A stretch of 64,000 nt of DNA from Bryoerythrophyllum caledonicum (taxonomy: Eukaryota; Streptophyta; Bryopsida; Pottiales; Pottiaceae), in assembly GCA_963971425.1 (NCBI GenBank), contig OZ020517.1, positions 5,768,501 to 5,832,500 of the forward strand, in the 5' to 3' direction. Below are positions 48,645 through 59,987 of the stretch, in pieces; the first letter of the stretch is position 1; each line of letters begins with the position of its first letter. A program made the translations under genes and the position numbers. The notes under the pieces were generated by a model, which saw only the letters and a program-made list of their open reading frames with translations, was not told where the DNA came from and did no database searches.

Positions 48645-51179
48645 ATGGCACCACCAAATATTGACAAAATCTGGGAGAGCCACGGTTGGTGGATCGCGGA
48701 AGTGGATGAGTCGAACGCCTTCTTGTGGGTGACGGATTATCCCTTTGAGTTGGAGAAGCGTGCATCGGCGTTGGGGAAGAGTTTTGGCAAAATCCACGCA
48801 ATCACTCTTCGATGCGATGATTTGGTATAGATTACTTGCACAGTGGGTCCAGGTCAAGCGAAGGTGAAGACTTCTGTTTCGAATAAGTTGCTTCTTGCAC
48901 CTGTCCCTTTGAATCTTCTTCAAAATCCAGGTCAAGTGAAATTCCTCAAATCATTGCGGACGTTTTGGTTGAACATCTCTCTTGCGGTACGCACTGCTAG
49001 AAAGAATAACGTCTTACCTTGTTTAGCGTTATCACCGGAGATAGTGCTGAAGGTTAGAAAGATTATGGAGGAATATATTAGATATGAGGCATTACGGGAG
49101 AGGGACCCATCACGTGCGACAATTCAAGCGCCACCAGCGGAACCAGAAGAAACAGAAGTTTATCGAATTCTTGCTGAGCCGTTGCAACTCGATTGACGAC
49201 CACTGGAGGGGGGGAGGGGAAATGGAGGCCAACATCCCACCACGGTTTCTGAGGTACAGACATTACCGAATCCTCCATTAACGAGTAGACATCCTACGAG
49301 TAGATGCAAAGGCCACGGCATGTTGAGAGTGATGTAGCTTCTGGTTCAAGAGAAGGCCCATCAAGTTTGGATCCCAGCGGGAGGAGGTTGATTGGGACAA
49401 TTGTAAGATCCGGTGGCACGGTTCCAAGGTCGGGGCTCAGGACGCCTAATGGTCATCGTAGGGCCCCTACATCTACACCGGGAGATTTAGTTGATTTGTC
49501 AGCCATGGCGCCGGAAGAAGAAGCATTTCACAACCTATTTGACAGTGTACCAGAGGATTTTGAAGACAATGCGGAGATACCACAGGATGTTTCAACTTCA
49601 ATGTATTTAAAAGCTTCAGTGCCTACAACGGAGGAGATTGCAAAAGGATCAGCGTAGGGGAATTTTGTGTTTAAGGCACACATAGACCGCATTGTCTTTG
49701 TGGAGAATCCGGAAACAAACCACCGGGTTTTATCACAGAAGAGGGTCAGAGAAGTATTTAACCATTTAACAGACCCTGAATCCGCGACTCGGGTGAGTAG
49801 ATTGGTAATTCCACCGATCAGATACATCGTGCATACTACCACCGATGATGGTGTCGTTGAGAAGGAGGAGCTGCCATTTCCGTTGGTAGGAACCGCACGA
49901 GAATTTGAGCGCATGTTCATTGCACACGGGAGTGCTTCTACACATGGTGCTATGAGATCCCAATGTTCTTGGCTTCAAGATCATATCATTTGGGAACCGG
50001 TGGATGGGCAACACATAGTAGCAGCTTGTGAGTTTGCACAACACGAGTGGAGAGATGGTACCATGTCTTTAAATGAGTACCTAGACACGTTCGAGTGGCG
50101 GGAGGTTTTTTTTGTGGTGTATGATGATCGTCGCTTTTACATTGAGAAGTCTGCACGGATCAACGTGGCGAAGTTCCAGAGACATTCATATTCTACCATG
50201 GAGGAGGATTTAAGAAAGCTCCGTCAGGTTTGGGATCTATACGGGAGTCGTGATAGCACACTACGTGCGGACAACGCACGCAGGGCTGTTGCTTTGGTGA
50301 GTGCGGCAAGTGCAGTGCATAAATTGCCCAAGGAGGATGGAATTGTCATGGTGAAGAGGTTGGCTAAAAACATGGAGGATTTGACCAATCATGCATGAAA
50401 TCCGAGCAATGATTGCTTCCCTATCATTCAAGTATGCAAGGACTACAAAGACGGCATTATCTTTTACAGCAAGGAAGAAGAGGACAAGTGGAAGGACATA
50501 GCAAAGAAGAAAGAGCTGGATCCAAATGTGGACATACGACCAACAAGAAAGGAGATGACCCAGAATTGGTTGAGGCCATTAGGTAGGGTTCCGAATCCAT
50601 ATTATCTTCAGTTGGCAAAGTCTGCTGCAGCGAAGCCGGTGAAGGGGGATGGAGTAAGACCTCGTCAAGCATATTACTTCGACGGTGTAAAAGACAAGAA
50701 TCCACATCCTCGTACGATTACCGGTGTGGTTGATCGATATCAGAGACGAGAAGTTGTGATGAATTCCATCCGTTGGTTCATTGTGGAGAAGAAGGAAAGT
50801 ACACCTGATTCCATGGAGGAGTTCTTTCGTATCCGAATAGGGAAGTGTTTTCCGAGGAGTAACGCACAACTTGATACCATTGGAAAGCTTTTGAATGGTA
50901 CCACGAAAAAAACTTGGACTGCTCATGTGTGGGGAAAGGTGTCTAAACTGGAAGACATAGGCTATCATTCCATCATGTTTCATTTTGGTGACATTGCAAC
51001 AGGGGGGGGCGTGGATACATTGGACTGTCCGTGGATGTGGAAGGACAGGCTACTGCTAATTGGGAATGACAGATAGAAGTCAAGACGCCACGCCAAAGCG
51101 ACTACATAGAGCTGGGGAAACCATGTTTGTGGGTGATTGATTGTTGACGTGGCAGTGGGAGGCATGGAGATGGTCATTG
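48645..51179 (+). pseudogene. ParB-like gene of the 19.1-kb element, 5' part
   Basis: Starts MAPPNIDKIWESHGWW. The frame continues through a TAG at 48828, ends in TGA at 49194, then shifts; 49304-51076 is again one frame broken by TAG at 49655 and TGA at 50396. Around 49991-50032 the protein reads IIWEPVDGQHIVAACEFAQ, like the DGxHR box of ParB/sulfiredoxin-fold proteins but with Ile for Arg. Downstream are charged blocks (FVVYDDRRFYIEKSARIN; VRPRQAYYFDG; NSIRWFIVEKKE; RIRIGKCFPRS; DTLDCPWMWKD). The whole is over 800 codons. Function unknown; a DNA-binding or nucleotide-hydrolysing role is speculative. The gene is interrupted at 51180 and continues at 58004. Confidence 0.65.
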
Positions 51180-52549
51180 CACTATAAGAAACTCGTGATT
51201 TTTGTGACGTTAGCTGTGATCTAGTGTGTTTTTCAAAACATGTTTTTGCGAACGGGCCGTGCCTTGGGCTTTCGGATTTTGGTGGATGTTGCACCAAACA
51301 TGAAAAATTGGCGGAAAAACGCAGAGATGTTAGCATAAACGTATTTGTTTTGCGGGACGTCCTAGTGAACATAGTCATGTTTTAGACAACGTCCTCAGAA
51401 AGGTGACAATGCCACGTCGGCAGGGAGGTTTCAGATTCACTGTGAGTAACTTCGAGATTGTTACTGCAACCTCCCGTAAAACGCTGCCCAACGGTTAAAA
51501 CACAATGGAGATGGGCTGACCCCTACAAAAATAAAAACGTGGATGTCGTTACTGACGTCACAAAAAACGTGGATGTCGCTACTGACGTCACAAAAAACGT
51601 GTTTGAGCCACGTAGGCAAGGTAGAAATTGGATTCTTTTAAAATATTTGTGCCACGTAGGCAAGGTTGAAATCAACTGCCACGTAGGCAAAGAGGTTGTT
51701 GGAACAGACGTCTGGATGGACGTCTACTGTGACATTTTAATGTTTATGCTAACACGAGGCTAACACCATGACAAATCCAATAATCCCATATGGATTGTCA
51801 CCACTTGTGCATCCCATTATATATATATGTAAGGCCTTCTCTCCTATCTCATCACACTTGAATCAAGATTGATTCACTTTCATCCATCTATTTGGATGAA
51901 TTTGAATTACCCTTGAAACTTAAAGTGATACGGTACTTCTTGATGACATGGCGCTTCTTTTTGGTGACATGGCACTTGCTTTTGCTGTCTTGGTGCTTGC
52001 TTTTGGTGACCTCCATCTCAACGAACGTCACAAAAAACGTCATAACGAACGTCACAGAAAACATACCGTGTTAGAAATGACGTCCCAATTTACACTGTCC
52101 ACAATTAATTATTGCATTAAACTATGCTGATTGGACATGCCACGTCATATTTTAAAAAGTGACACGTCATATTTTAAAGGCGCCACGTCATAAAATGGCG
52201 GGTCCACGTATGCAAGCCTAGTCACAATCTAATGCCACGTCATGCGCCACATCATGGGCCACATTACCAAGGGCCCGGATGAAAAATTTGGGGATGTGGC
52301 ACTGCCCGTCCATGTGGCCATGACGTGGACGCGACGTGGCAGCCACATGGCAGATTTTTAACACCTTCAACCCCCAAGTTTTTGTGACGTTTTAAAAAAC
52401 GTGGGCCTGTTTTTTGAGATTTTGGCATGTTTTTTGCATGTCAATTATAACGGATTTTTTTGGACGTCAACGTTGACGTGCCGGATGCTGCACAAAACAT
52501 AATTGCACGTTAGTTGCCCTGTCACAAAAAACACGGGTTTCTTATAGTG
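51180..52549. mobile_element. Mini-CACTA transposon, 1370 bp, non-autonomous
   Basis: Ends CACTATAAGAAA...TTTCTTATAGTG, extending to about 29 bp of imperfect inverted repeat, with a 3-bp TTG duplication (51177-51179, 52550-52552). The interior is full of subterminal motifs in both orientations (CACAAAAAACGT, GACGTCAC, GCCACGT), the usual transposase-binding arrays of CACTA elements. No transposase ORF. It splits the ParB-like gene. Confidence 0.93.
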
Positions 52550-52797
52550 TTGGGGAGACACCCAGTTGTCGTAGCACGGGTTGGCAAGTATTCTCATCTT
52601 AACACAAAGATACCCTAAGGTATTCGTTCCCACAGAGAATCACCCAGAACTACAACGACTGACAACAGTCCTAGGGCTATACAACACTAAACATACCACA
52701 ATAGATACATAATAAGAAAGAAAAGAAAGGTTAGGTCATATGGTTTAGTTTTATCTACAACCACCCTCCTCCTTTACCGAAAGGGAAGGGCTTCACC

Positions 52798-52895
52798 CCT
52801 TGGGCGGAAACCCACGGCGGACGCCCACGGCAGATACCCCCGGCGGACACCCCCGGTGGCTACCCACGGCAGACCCACACGGCGGACACCCACTA
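52798..52895. repeat. Short tandem repeat ACCCACGGCGG
   Basis: Seven or so 13-16 bp units of the form ACCCNCGGCGGAC/CAGA near the left end of the 5.4-kb element. Confidence 0.8.
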
Positions 52896-53256
52896 AGTCC
52901 TTGGGCAGGAGTACTGTACACCTACATACACTTTAGACATTCGGAGATCATAAGCATCCGGAGAGGGGGGAGAGTATATCACCACGGACGATTGCTCCGT
53001 GGACTTGTAGAGATTTTGGGGTTTTACACAAGTTTCATCTTTCCTTCCTTTCTCCTATTCTATCGACTCCTACTTCTAACTTGAGATGGTTGGAGTTTCA
53101 CTGTATTTCCCCCGTTAGGGAGGGGGTTTAGGCCCTTGGCCTCTAGGACTTATGTAATTCTCGTGGCGGCCACGTAGTTCTACCTACCTACTATCTGAAT
53201 TAGTAGTCCTTCCTTTACCTCGAAATGGCTAAAAGAGCTTTATCTAGGGGGTCCAC

Positions 53257-53534
53257 ATAGACATCCGCACAAGAGACCATAGACTCTACTCCTTTCCTTC
53301 AGAGGATGACCTCCTTTCCTTCAGAGGATGACGTCCTTCATCCCTCACCTCCAATAGACATCCGCACAAAGGGGGGTTAGTTAGCTTTCCGTCCTTCCCT
53401 CAAGGTAACCCGAGCTATTAGAGTAGGTCCTAGTTGTATCCGCATAGACATCCGCACAAGGGATCTAACCAGGTCCTATTCAATCCTTAACACATGGTTT
53501 TTGGGTCAGCCCTTACCAATAGACATCCGCACAA
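53257..53534. repeat. Four spaced copies of ATAGACATCCGCACAA
   Basis: Copies at 53257-53272, 53354-53369, 53444-53459 and 53519-53534, spaced 75-97 bp. The core is exact while the spacers differ, so this is not a simple satellite and might be a bound motif in the terminal region of the element. No CRISPR character. Confidence 0.75.
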
Positions 53535-54301
53535 AGGAGAAGACTGAAGCTAGACTCAATGTTTTAAGGTAAGTTAACGCTCCTTACGACTCAACCATCC
53601 GACCAAAGGTTAGTGTAGCGGGAATCTGACTACGCCCTCACAACCGGCTACATCCGCCACCGATAGGTCACACAAGGCACAACAAGACTCCTCCCTCACC
53701 GGTCACTCCCCCCCTTGTCCTTCCCTAAACCCGTACAATCTCATCTGTTATTCCCATCCACCCGGACTAACCCTACTTGATGGAACAAGGAAACAATTGC
53801 ACGAGTAAGAGTTAGAGTCACGTCCGACTAACCCCCTAGCCATCTCACATGTTATTCCCATCCACACGTCTAACTCTACTTTGATGGAAGAAGGAAACAA
53901 CAACTTCGGTGGTTAGTATAGACTTGAGGAGTGGACTACTTGAAATGGTACTCACAATCACGTATGCAATCCGAGCTCTCCAACCATGGAGGGTTTTCTG
54001 AGAGCGTAGGTTTAGAATTCAAACCGAAAGCAAATACATACAACAAGCAGTGAAGGGAGGAGCCAAGAGGCTCCTCACTTATACTGCAGCAAACACAAAC
54101 TAGCGTCCAAAACAAGAGATGCCATCTAACTAAACATGGTGGCATTAACTACCTTTGACGGCGTAGCCGTCAACCCACCAACTCAACGCCAAGTCAAAAG
54201 GCATCTAAACACAACTCCCAAGGCAAAACTAGTCAAACTCCAAAGTCAAACCGGGGCCTAGTCCGCGAATGAACAGTGACCTATAAACTAAGATACTAAC
54301 C

Positions 54302-56296
54302 CTACTGCCGGGTCGACTCCTCAAGTCTTCTCTTCTCTTCCTTCCTCTTCCGCTTCTTGGTAGTCCGACTTGAGGTCGACTTGGAGGCGGCCTTCGCAAG
54401 AGTTGCCAAGGGAAATAACAAATCTGCGGACAACGAGGAAGCAGGTCCGGACACGGACGCATGAGGGAGGGTCTCCCTCGAGGTCAAAGAGGCTTCCGGA
54501 CCACCCGAAGTGAGTAACACGGAAGTAGTGCTTGGATGAAGCTCGGGTCGGGTCGTGAAGGCGGGTACCGGGCTTGGAGTCGCGGTGAAGACCTTCTCCG
54601 CAGCAATGGGTCCGGACTTGTCCTTCATGGATACCGGAAGGTGCAAGTAAGCGCAGCTCTCACTCGTGGACCTCCCCGGGTGAGATACACTCGGCAAAGG
54701 CGCCACGAATGGCGCGTCGCGAACGGGGTCTCCAAGAGGGAGGGTGTGGGGACCAACCTTGGATGAAGGCTCCCCCGTGACACCCGTGTCCTCCTTCCTA
54801 CCGCCATGTACCTGCGTGGTGATCTCCGAAGGGGAAGGGCATGCAGCAACTCCCACCACTAAAGCTCGGGGTGGAAGGTCTGGGCTATCAAGATCAACCA
54901 CCTCTTTCGACTTGTCTTGGCCACCCAAACCCTGCCCACCCGAGTCCGTTTCTAATCCTGAAGTGTCAAAATCCTCCACAATCTTGGGTAGAATGTGGGT
55001 GAGGTTCTCTACCAACAACCTCATGTTAGCATAAGCTTCCTCCACTTTGACGGTCTGCTCCACCATGAAGGCAATCACCCTCTTGCTGGAAATATGGCCA
55101 TCCCTCTCTAACTTGGCGTCGAACATCTTGGCCTTTGCTACTACATCCGTCGGGAAGTGCAAGGCCTCCTCCACCTGTTGCAATGCTGCTACCGAGGTGT
55201 TGGCTCGCAGAAGAGCTTCCCTACAATTCTTCTCCGCCTCCACTGCCCGGCTCCTCATCTTGGTCATGTCAAGGATGAGCTTGATGATCTTCTGCTCCAG
55301 GGTGCGGAGGTCACCAACTCCTCCAACCTTCTCCTTGACCGCATCAACCAATCTTTCATGCGAGGGATTGCCCACCAAACCGCTCACCTGTCCTAAGGTC
55401 CTGTCCATGTCCTCCACATACACACGAAGGGCTTCAACCAACTCAGAGGCTGGGTAAGTCTTACCCCCAAGTTGAGCTGGACCGGTGGCGGCGGCGCGGA
55501 TGGCGGCTCGGGTGCAGGTGGAGGGGGCTCCTCCCTGTCTCTGCCTCTTGCGCTTGGGAGGTGGTAGAGCCTCCTCCTTCGACTACGAAGTACTACTCCC
55601 TCCCTCCAATCCTTGCTCGGGCTCTGACTCAGTTCCTTCAAACTTCTTGAGCATGAGTTGTGTCCCGTAAGCAATGTCCTCCTCCGGAGAGGTCTTTTAG
55701 AAATTATGGTAGAGGTGGATCAAGAAAGAACAGATGGGAGAGCGTTTGGTGTTGTTGATGCCCTTGGTCAACCTGAGCACCACCTCCCGCACGATGATGG
55801 CCCAATTCACCACCCGTTCTCCAAGGTAAGAGCCATACAAAGTGTTAGCTAGTGTAACCGTGACTCTAGTGGGCTTCTCCGGGTGCAAGATGGGTACAAG
55901 GAAGGAGAAGACCCTCTTTGCTCGGGGATCCAAGCAATCTCGTAAGGCATAACCGCTCTTGGCATCCTTGGTGTCAAACTTCCCCTTTGCATACTCCTCC
56001 TTCTTCAAGCTTGTCCATCCCGCTCCCTACCTTGGAAAACCATACACCTCCTGCCATCTTCCCATTGTCCATCGATCCGGGTAAGCTCGGATGCTATCTC
56101 CCTCTGGTAGCGGCAAGGGGGCTTGCCGGAGCTCCTGCACCGTTGAATCAACCCGGAAATCCCAACAGAATTCTAAGAGAGAAAGACACCCCATCCGGAG
56201 GAGATCCTCCTCAAGCTCGGTTCGTTCCAGAGGGTTTTTGGGGAGGAGTGGAGAGATCTCCTTTGCCATAGTCGTTACCGGGTTAGAGGAGGCCAT
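54302..56296 (-). pseudogene. Gag-like / plant transposon-type ORF
   Basis: A single frame of about 665 codons with stops near 56027, 55697 and 55560. N-terminal MASSNPVTTMAKEI; then CLDPRAKRVFSFLVPILHPEKPTR, TLANTLYGSYLGERVVNWAIIVREVV, SPICSFLIHLYH, which resembles the gag-like domain of some plant retroelements (recalled pattern). A long helical, probably coiled-coil region (55441-55000) and a Ser/Pro-rich tail ending in KKRKRKEEKRR follow. Nuclear localisation of the product is plausible. No knuckle or protease. Confidence 0.55.
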
Positions 56297-56529
56297 GCTC
56301 CTCGGCTGTGCAGGTAATCTGTTAAAAGGCCGAGCTCAACGTGGCTCGGATGGAGAGTCCCTACTTACTCCCTCGAGTCTTCTTTTCTGGTCGTCTCGGG
56401 TCTCCTTCCCTTGGCTCGGTCTCAGGCCTCCTTCTTGGCTCGTATTGCGCCCACAGCTCGGCTCCTCCTAGCTGCCTCGGCTCGGATTGCAGGCTGTTTG
56501 GAAGAGTGTTCGGTGCAAGGATGCTCCAG

Positions 56530-57335
56530 CTGCCCGGATCGTGACTCGGATCCAGCGGTGCCGGTGTGCTCCCTACTCGGATGCTGTGGTGCCGAGGTGC
56601 TCCCTAGGTTGCTCGGATATGCTCTTCCGGGTGTTGGGACGCTCCCTGCTCGGATGCTGTGGTATTGAGGTGCTCACCTAGGTTGCTCGGATATGCTCTT
56701 CCGGGTGCTGGGACGCTCCCTGCTCGGATGCTGTGGTGCCGAGGTGCCCCCGCTCCAAGGTATTCCCTGCTCGGATGCTGTGGTGTTGAGATGCTCACCT
56801 AGGTTGCTCGGATGTTGTGGTGCCGAGGTGCTCCCTAGGTTGCTCGGATATGCTCTTCCGGGTGCTGGGACGCTCCCTGCTCGGATGTTGTGGTGCCGAG
56901 ACGCCCCCTGCTCGGATATGCTCTTCCGGATGTTGGGACGCTCCCTGCTCGGATGTTGTGGTGCCGAGGTGCCCCCTGCTCGGATATGCTCTTCCAGGTG
57001 TTGGGATGCTCTCTACTCGGATGTTGTGGTGCCGAGGTGCTCCCTAGGTTGCTCGGATATACTCTTCCGGGTGTTGGGACGCTCCCTGCTCGGATGCTGT
57101 GGTGTCGAGGTGCCCCGTGCTCGGATATGCTCTTCCGGGTGTTAGGATGCTCCCTGCTCGGATGCTGTGGTGCCGAGGTGCTCACCTAGGCTGCTCGGAT
57201 ATGCTCTTCCGGGTGTTGGGACGCTCCCTGCTCGGATGCTGTGGTGCCGAGGTGCTCCAGCTCCGGGGTGCTCCCTACTCGGATGCTGTGGTGCCGAGGT
57301 GCTCCCGCTCCGAGGTGTTCCATGTTCGGATGTTC
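56530..57335. repeat. GC-rich satellite of CTCGGATATGCTCTTCCGGG units
   Basis: At least ten units combining GATATGCTCTTCCGGGTGTTGGGACG and CTCCCTGCTCGGATGNTGTGGTGCCGAGGTGC in 60-120 bp higher-order arrangements. All three plus-strand frames stay open, giving artefactual Cys/Leu-rich repeats. It is at the 5' side (minus strand) of the gag-like ORF. Confidence 0.9.
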
Positions 57336-57554
57336 CCTCTGTTGAGCGGTATACCTCCCCCTCCTCTGTTGGTATGCTGCACCGTTCCGGCTGCTTGGCT
57401 GCTTTAGGCGTGGTGTTTCCTTCTTGTTTGGTGCAATCGGGCTGCTCGGCCGTTGACTTCTAGGATGGCAGGGAAGTTTCCTTCCCAGGCCCTCCTCATT
57501 CTTTGTGCCCTTGTTCCTCGTCTTTTCGTTGTTGCCTTCCTTCGAACAGGGTCC

Positions 57555-57815
57555 TCTCGAGCTCGGATGAGCTTTCCTCCAGCTCGGATGAGCCCTCCGG
57601 CTCGGATGAGCTCAGATGGTTTCCCTTCAGCTCGGATGAGCTCGGATGAGCTTTCCTCCAGCTCGGATGAGCCTTCCAGCTCGGATGAGCTCAGATGAGC
57701 TTTGGGGGTGACCCGGCTACCCCGGTTGGGGTGGCTTGGTTGCCTCTGGGTCGGTTGGGGTGGCTTGGTTGCCTCTGGGTTGGTTGGGGTGGCTTGGTTG
57801 CCTCCGGGTCGGTTG
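57555..57815. repeat. Two further tandem arrays (CAGCTCGGATGAG and GGTTGGGGTGGCTTGGTTGCCTC)
   Basis: 57555-57705: about ten CTCGGATGAGCT(TTCCTCCAG) units. 57716-57812: three copies of a 31-bp GGTTGGGGTGGCTTGGTTGCC unit. Both share the CTCGGATG word with the larger satellite. Confidence 0.85.
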
Positions 57816-58003
57816 GACAAGGCATGGTCTAGCCCTGGTTTTAACTATTTTAGTGGGTTCCACACCTCTGATCTTGGCTCTTATCCTAATACTACTAAAG
57901 CTTAATATAGGGGTAATCTAACCCCTCAAACATGAGTTATTTTGTACTATTTAAACTATTCTAAACTATCAACTAAATTTTTTTGAAAATTCGTGGTACG
58001 ACA

Positions 58004-59387
58004 CCAGTTATCCGCAGCTTTTGCACAGCTGACATTATGGATGGCAAATATTGGACGATGGAACGTCATCTTCTTGTTACCAACGGCTCTGTATGCGAAC
58101 GAAGTGTTTTTCACGAAAGTGAAGCTTCCAGAGGGATGTACTATGCGACGTAGATGTTGGGCATTTGATCCGAACTCGGTTAATCCTTATGCTCTCGATT
58201 TTACAGAGAATGGGCGTCTGGAGCAAGTAGTACAACCAATTGGCAATGTTGTGATTTGTATGCAGCACCTTGTGGGTACATCTCTTGGCCCGAATTATGT
58301 TTCTGGAGACGTTCACTTCCACTTGTATTTTTGGATCACTGGAGTGAGGCACGCCAACCCTCTGAAGTTGATTCACTTCAGAGATCTCCATCAGAGCTGG
58401 CAAGACTAGTAGGCTCGTATTTACCCCATGGTTGGGGTTTAGTGGCGTGTAACATATCTACGGCCATTCCCACGATCCTTGAAGGAGATTTCCAGGAATC
58501 TGAGATTTTTATCATTGACGATTGTACAGACAGAGTTTCATTCGTGTACAATGAGTTGTCTGACAATTTCCAAGGACGATTGTTGGTCAGGATTGGTGGA
58601 ACAAGTACTGGTTGCAACATCGTACATGAGACCGAACAGACGGTTGGTGGAGTGAAGAATGAAGACGACAATGAAAATGAAGGTGGTTTACATGAGAGAT
58701 TGCCACGTTCAGGTACCACTGAAGATTCTTTATCTCGTAGTAGCCCGATGTATAGGACTTCAGACACCGATGAAGATGAAGTGAACCAATCTCCTCCAAG
58801 AGAGAAGATTCCATTAACGCAGCGGGCAATGGGAGATACTTCAGCGGAGACGTCTGCAACACCTACAGAGAGGATGCAAGATACAGGTGTAGTAGATGTT
58901 AGTTTGGCGGTAGGGGCAGGAGGGGGGCGTATATTTGATGGTCCTAGGCTGGAGATGGAGGAAGAAGGATTGGATTTATGTGAATTTTTTTTCGGTGTAG
59001 AAGAGGATTCCACAGCCTTCAATGCCTTCTCAATCAGAGCCTGTATCAGAGATACAAGAGACGTTCAGAGGTACTCAGAGTGATACCAGACCAGGTTTGC
59101 CTTCCGTTCCAAGATCTAGCGTATCCGAGGACATCATTGCATTTCAGGGAGCCTTCTCATCAGAGCGAGAGATGTCTTTCAATACAGAGGATGGTTTTTT
59201 CTACAATGATGATAGCGTAAGACATATGCGGGAGGGTGTTCCTGGCAATTGTCAATATGTTGAGTGTGTGCCCATTAGCATCGAAGATGTGGAAGATCGT
59301 CTAGTGCAGGATTATGAACTATCCGCTATGGTAGGTAGCGCCATTAGACACGTGGAGGGAGTCGTTCCGCTAGAAGATGAGCTCTGA
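58004..59387 (+). pseudogene. ParB-like gene of the 19.1-kb element, 3' part
   Basis: After the insertion the reading continues in one frame (ANIGRWNVIFLLPTALYANE; PYALDFTENGRLEQVVQPIG) to about 58350, shifts, and runs in the next frame to about 59080 (LVGSYLPHGWGLVACN; EGDFQESEIFIIDDCTDRV; FQGRLLVRIGG), then in a third frame to TGA at 59387. The last 300 residues are acidic and low-complexity (NEDDNENEGG; DTDEDEVNQSPP), an unstructured tail. Two frameshifts show decay. Confidence 0.6.
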
Positions 59388-59390
59388 GCC

Positions 59391-59944
59391 ATGGAGCTAT
59401 ATACTATAGTAGAGCATGCACGCAGTTTAGGTGGCAAGTACATCAGTATAATGCAGTTTGAGATGTGTCTATCGTTTCGTGGGTGGTATATACTTATATA
59501 TTGGGTGGTCCATATGATATGTTTGATTTTAGAATCCCTCAGCAATAGTATGGAATTATTTGATTATGTATGTTTTTGCATTATAAAATACAGTGAGGTA
59601 CTTTACACTATTGTTGGAAATTGCATATATATTTTTTTGTATCTCTTACACATTGTATTTGAAGTGGAGTACTCTAAAATCCTATAATAATTCAAAACAC
59701 ATTTATAATCTCTTTGGGCACATGATTATAATTTTGTAGCAGGATGTATAAACTAGATTAGAAATCATATATTTTCTAAAAAAAGGTAGCGAATGTAAAA
59801 TATATATTACTGATATGAACATTAAGATGCCAATGTTTGACTCGATAAACACCAAAATTTTGTGACAAAAAACATACCAGAATTTTGCCAAATTTTGATT
59901 TTTTTTTAAGTTATGAGCAAATAACTTGCGGCTTTCTACCAGCA
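59391..59944. other. Subterminal non-coding region of the 19.1-kb element
   Basis: AT-rich, with no gene. Candidate 3' UTR of the ParB-like gene, followed by the right terminal inverted repeat. Confidence 0.4.
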
Positions 59945-59960
59945 ACCAGTGCACTTAGCT

Positions 59961-59986
59961 AAGTGCATAATTGCTTAATTGCGTGT
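59961..59986 (-). repeat. Right terminal inverted repeat of the 19.1-kb element
   Basis: Mirror of 40877-40902. Its inner edge forms a perfect 18-bp palindrome, TGCACTTAGCTAAGTGCA (59950-59967), overlapping the repeat. This may be a transposase-binding or hairpin site. Confidence 0.9.
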
Positions 59987-59987
59987 A

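Larger units (their letters stand above)
52567..58003 (-). mobile_element. 5.4-kb TG...CA element with 5-bp duplication, gag-like ORF, no LTRs seen
   Basis: Flanked by CCAGT (52562-52566 and 58004-58008). The ends are TGTCGTAGCACG and CGTGGTACGACA, an inverted repeat of about 12 bp of the kind that bounds LTR retrotransposons. Minus-strand gag-like ORF at 56296-54302. No reverse transcriptase or integrase. I could not find a long direct repeat between the two ends, so LTRs are absent or beyond recognition. Could be a non-autonomous retroelement derivative or a TIR element. It sits 14 bp from the mini-CACTA. Confidence 0.75.
40876..59987. mobile_element. 19.1-kb TIR element with DUF7869-like and ParB-like genes
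   Basis: Terminal inverted repeats of 26 identical bases begin ACACGCAATTAAGC at 40877 and end with the reverse complement at 59986. The target duplication AGTA lies at 40872-40875 and 59988-59991. Precise excision restores Helitron H2. Inside are two outward-pointing decayed genes (41447-44635 minus, 48645-59387 plus), a 3.8-kb repeat-rich centre with an N gap, and two later insertions (51180-52549 and 52567-58003). Without those two insertions the element is about 12.3 kb. A 4-bp duplication with these proteins does not match a superfamily I can name with confidence. Confidence 0.85.

Noticed and set aside
52548-52552. TGTTGGGG at the CACTA edge as the start of the 5.4-kb element
   Set aside because: The TTG here is the CACTA target duplication. 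The CCAGT duplications place the true ends at 52567 and 58003.
53257-53534. CRISPR-like array
   Set aside because: Only four short repeats, irregular spacing, eukaryotic transposon context and no cas genes.
56693-57189. Cys/Leu-rich repeat proteins in several plus frames
   Set aside because: Satellite translation; all frames are open and the peptide repeats follow the DNA unit.
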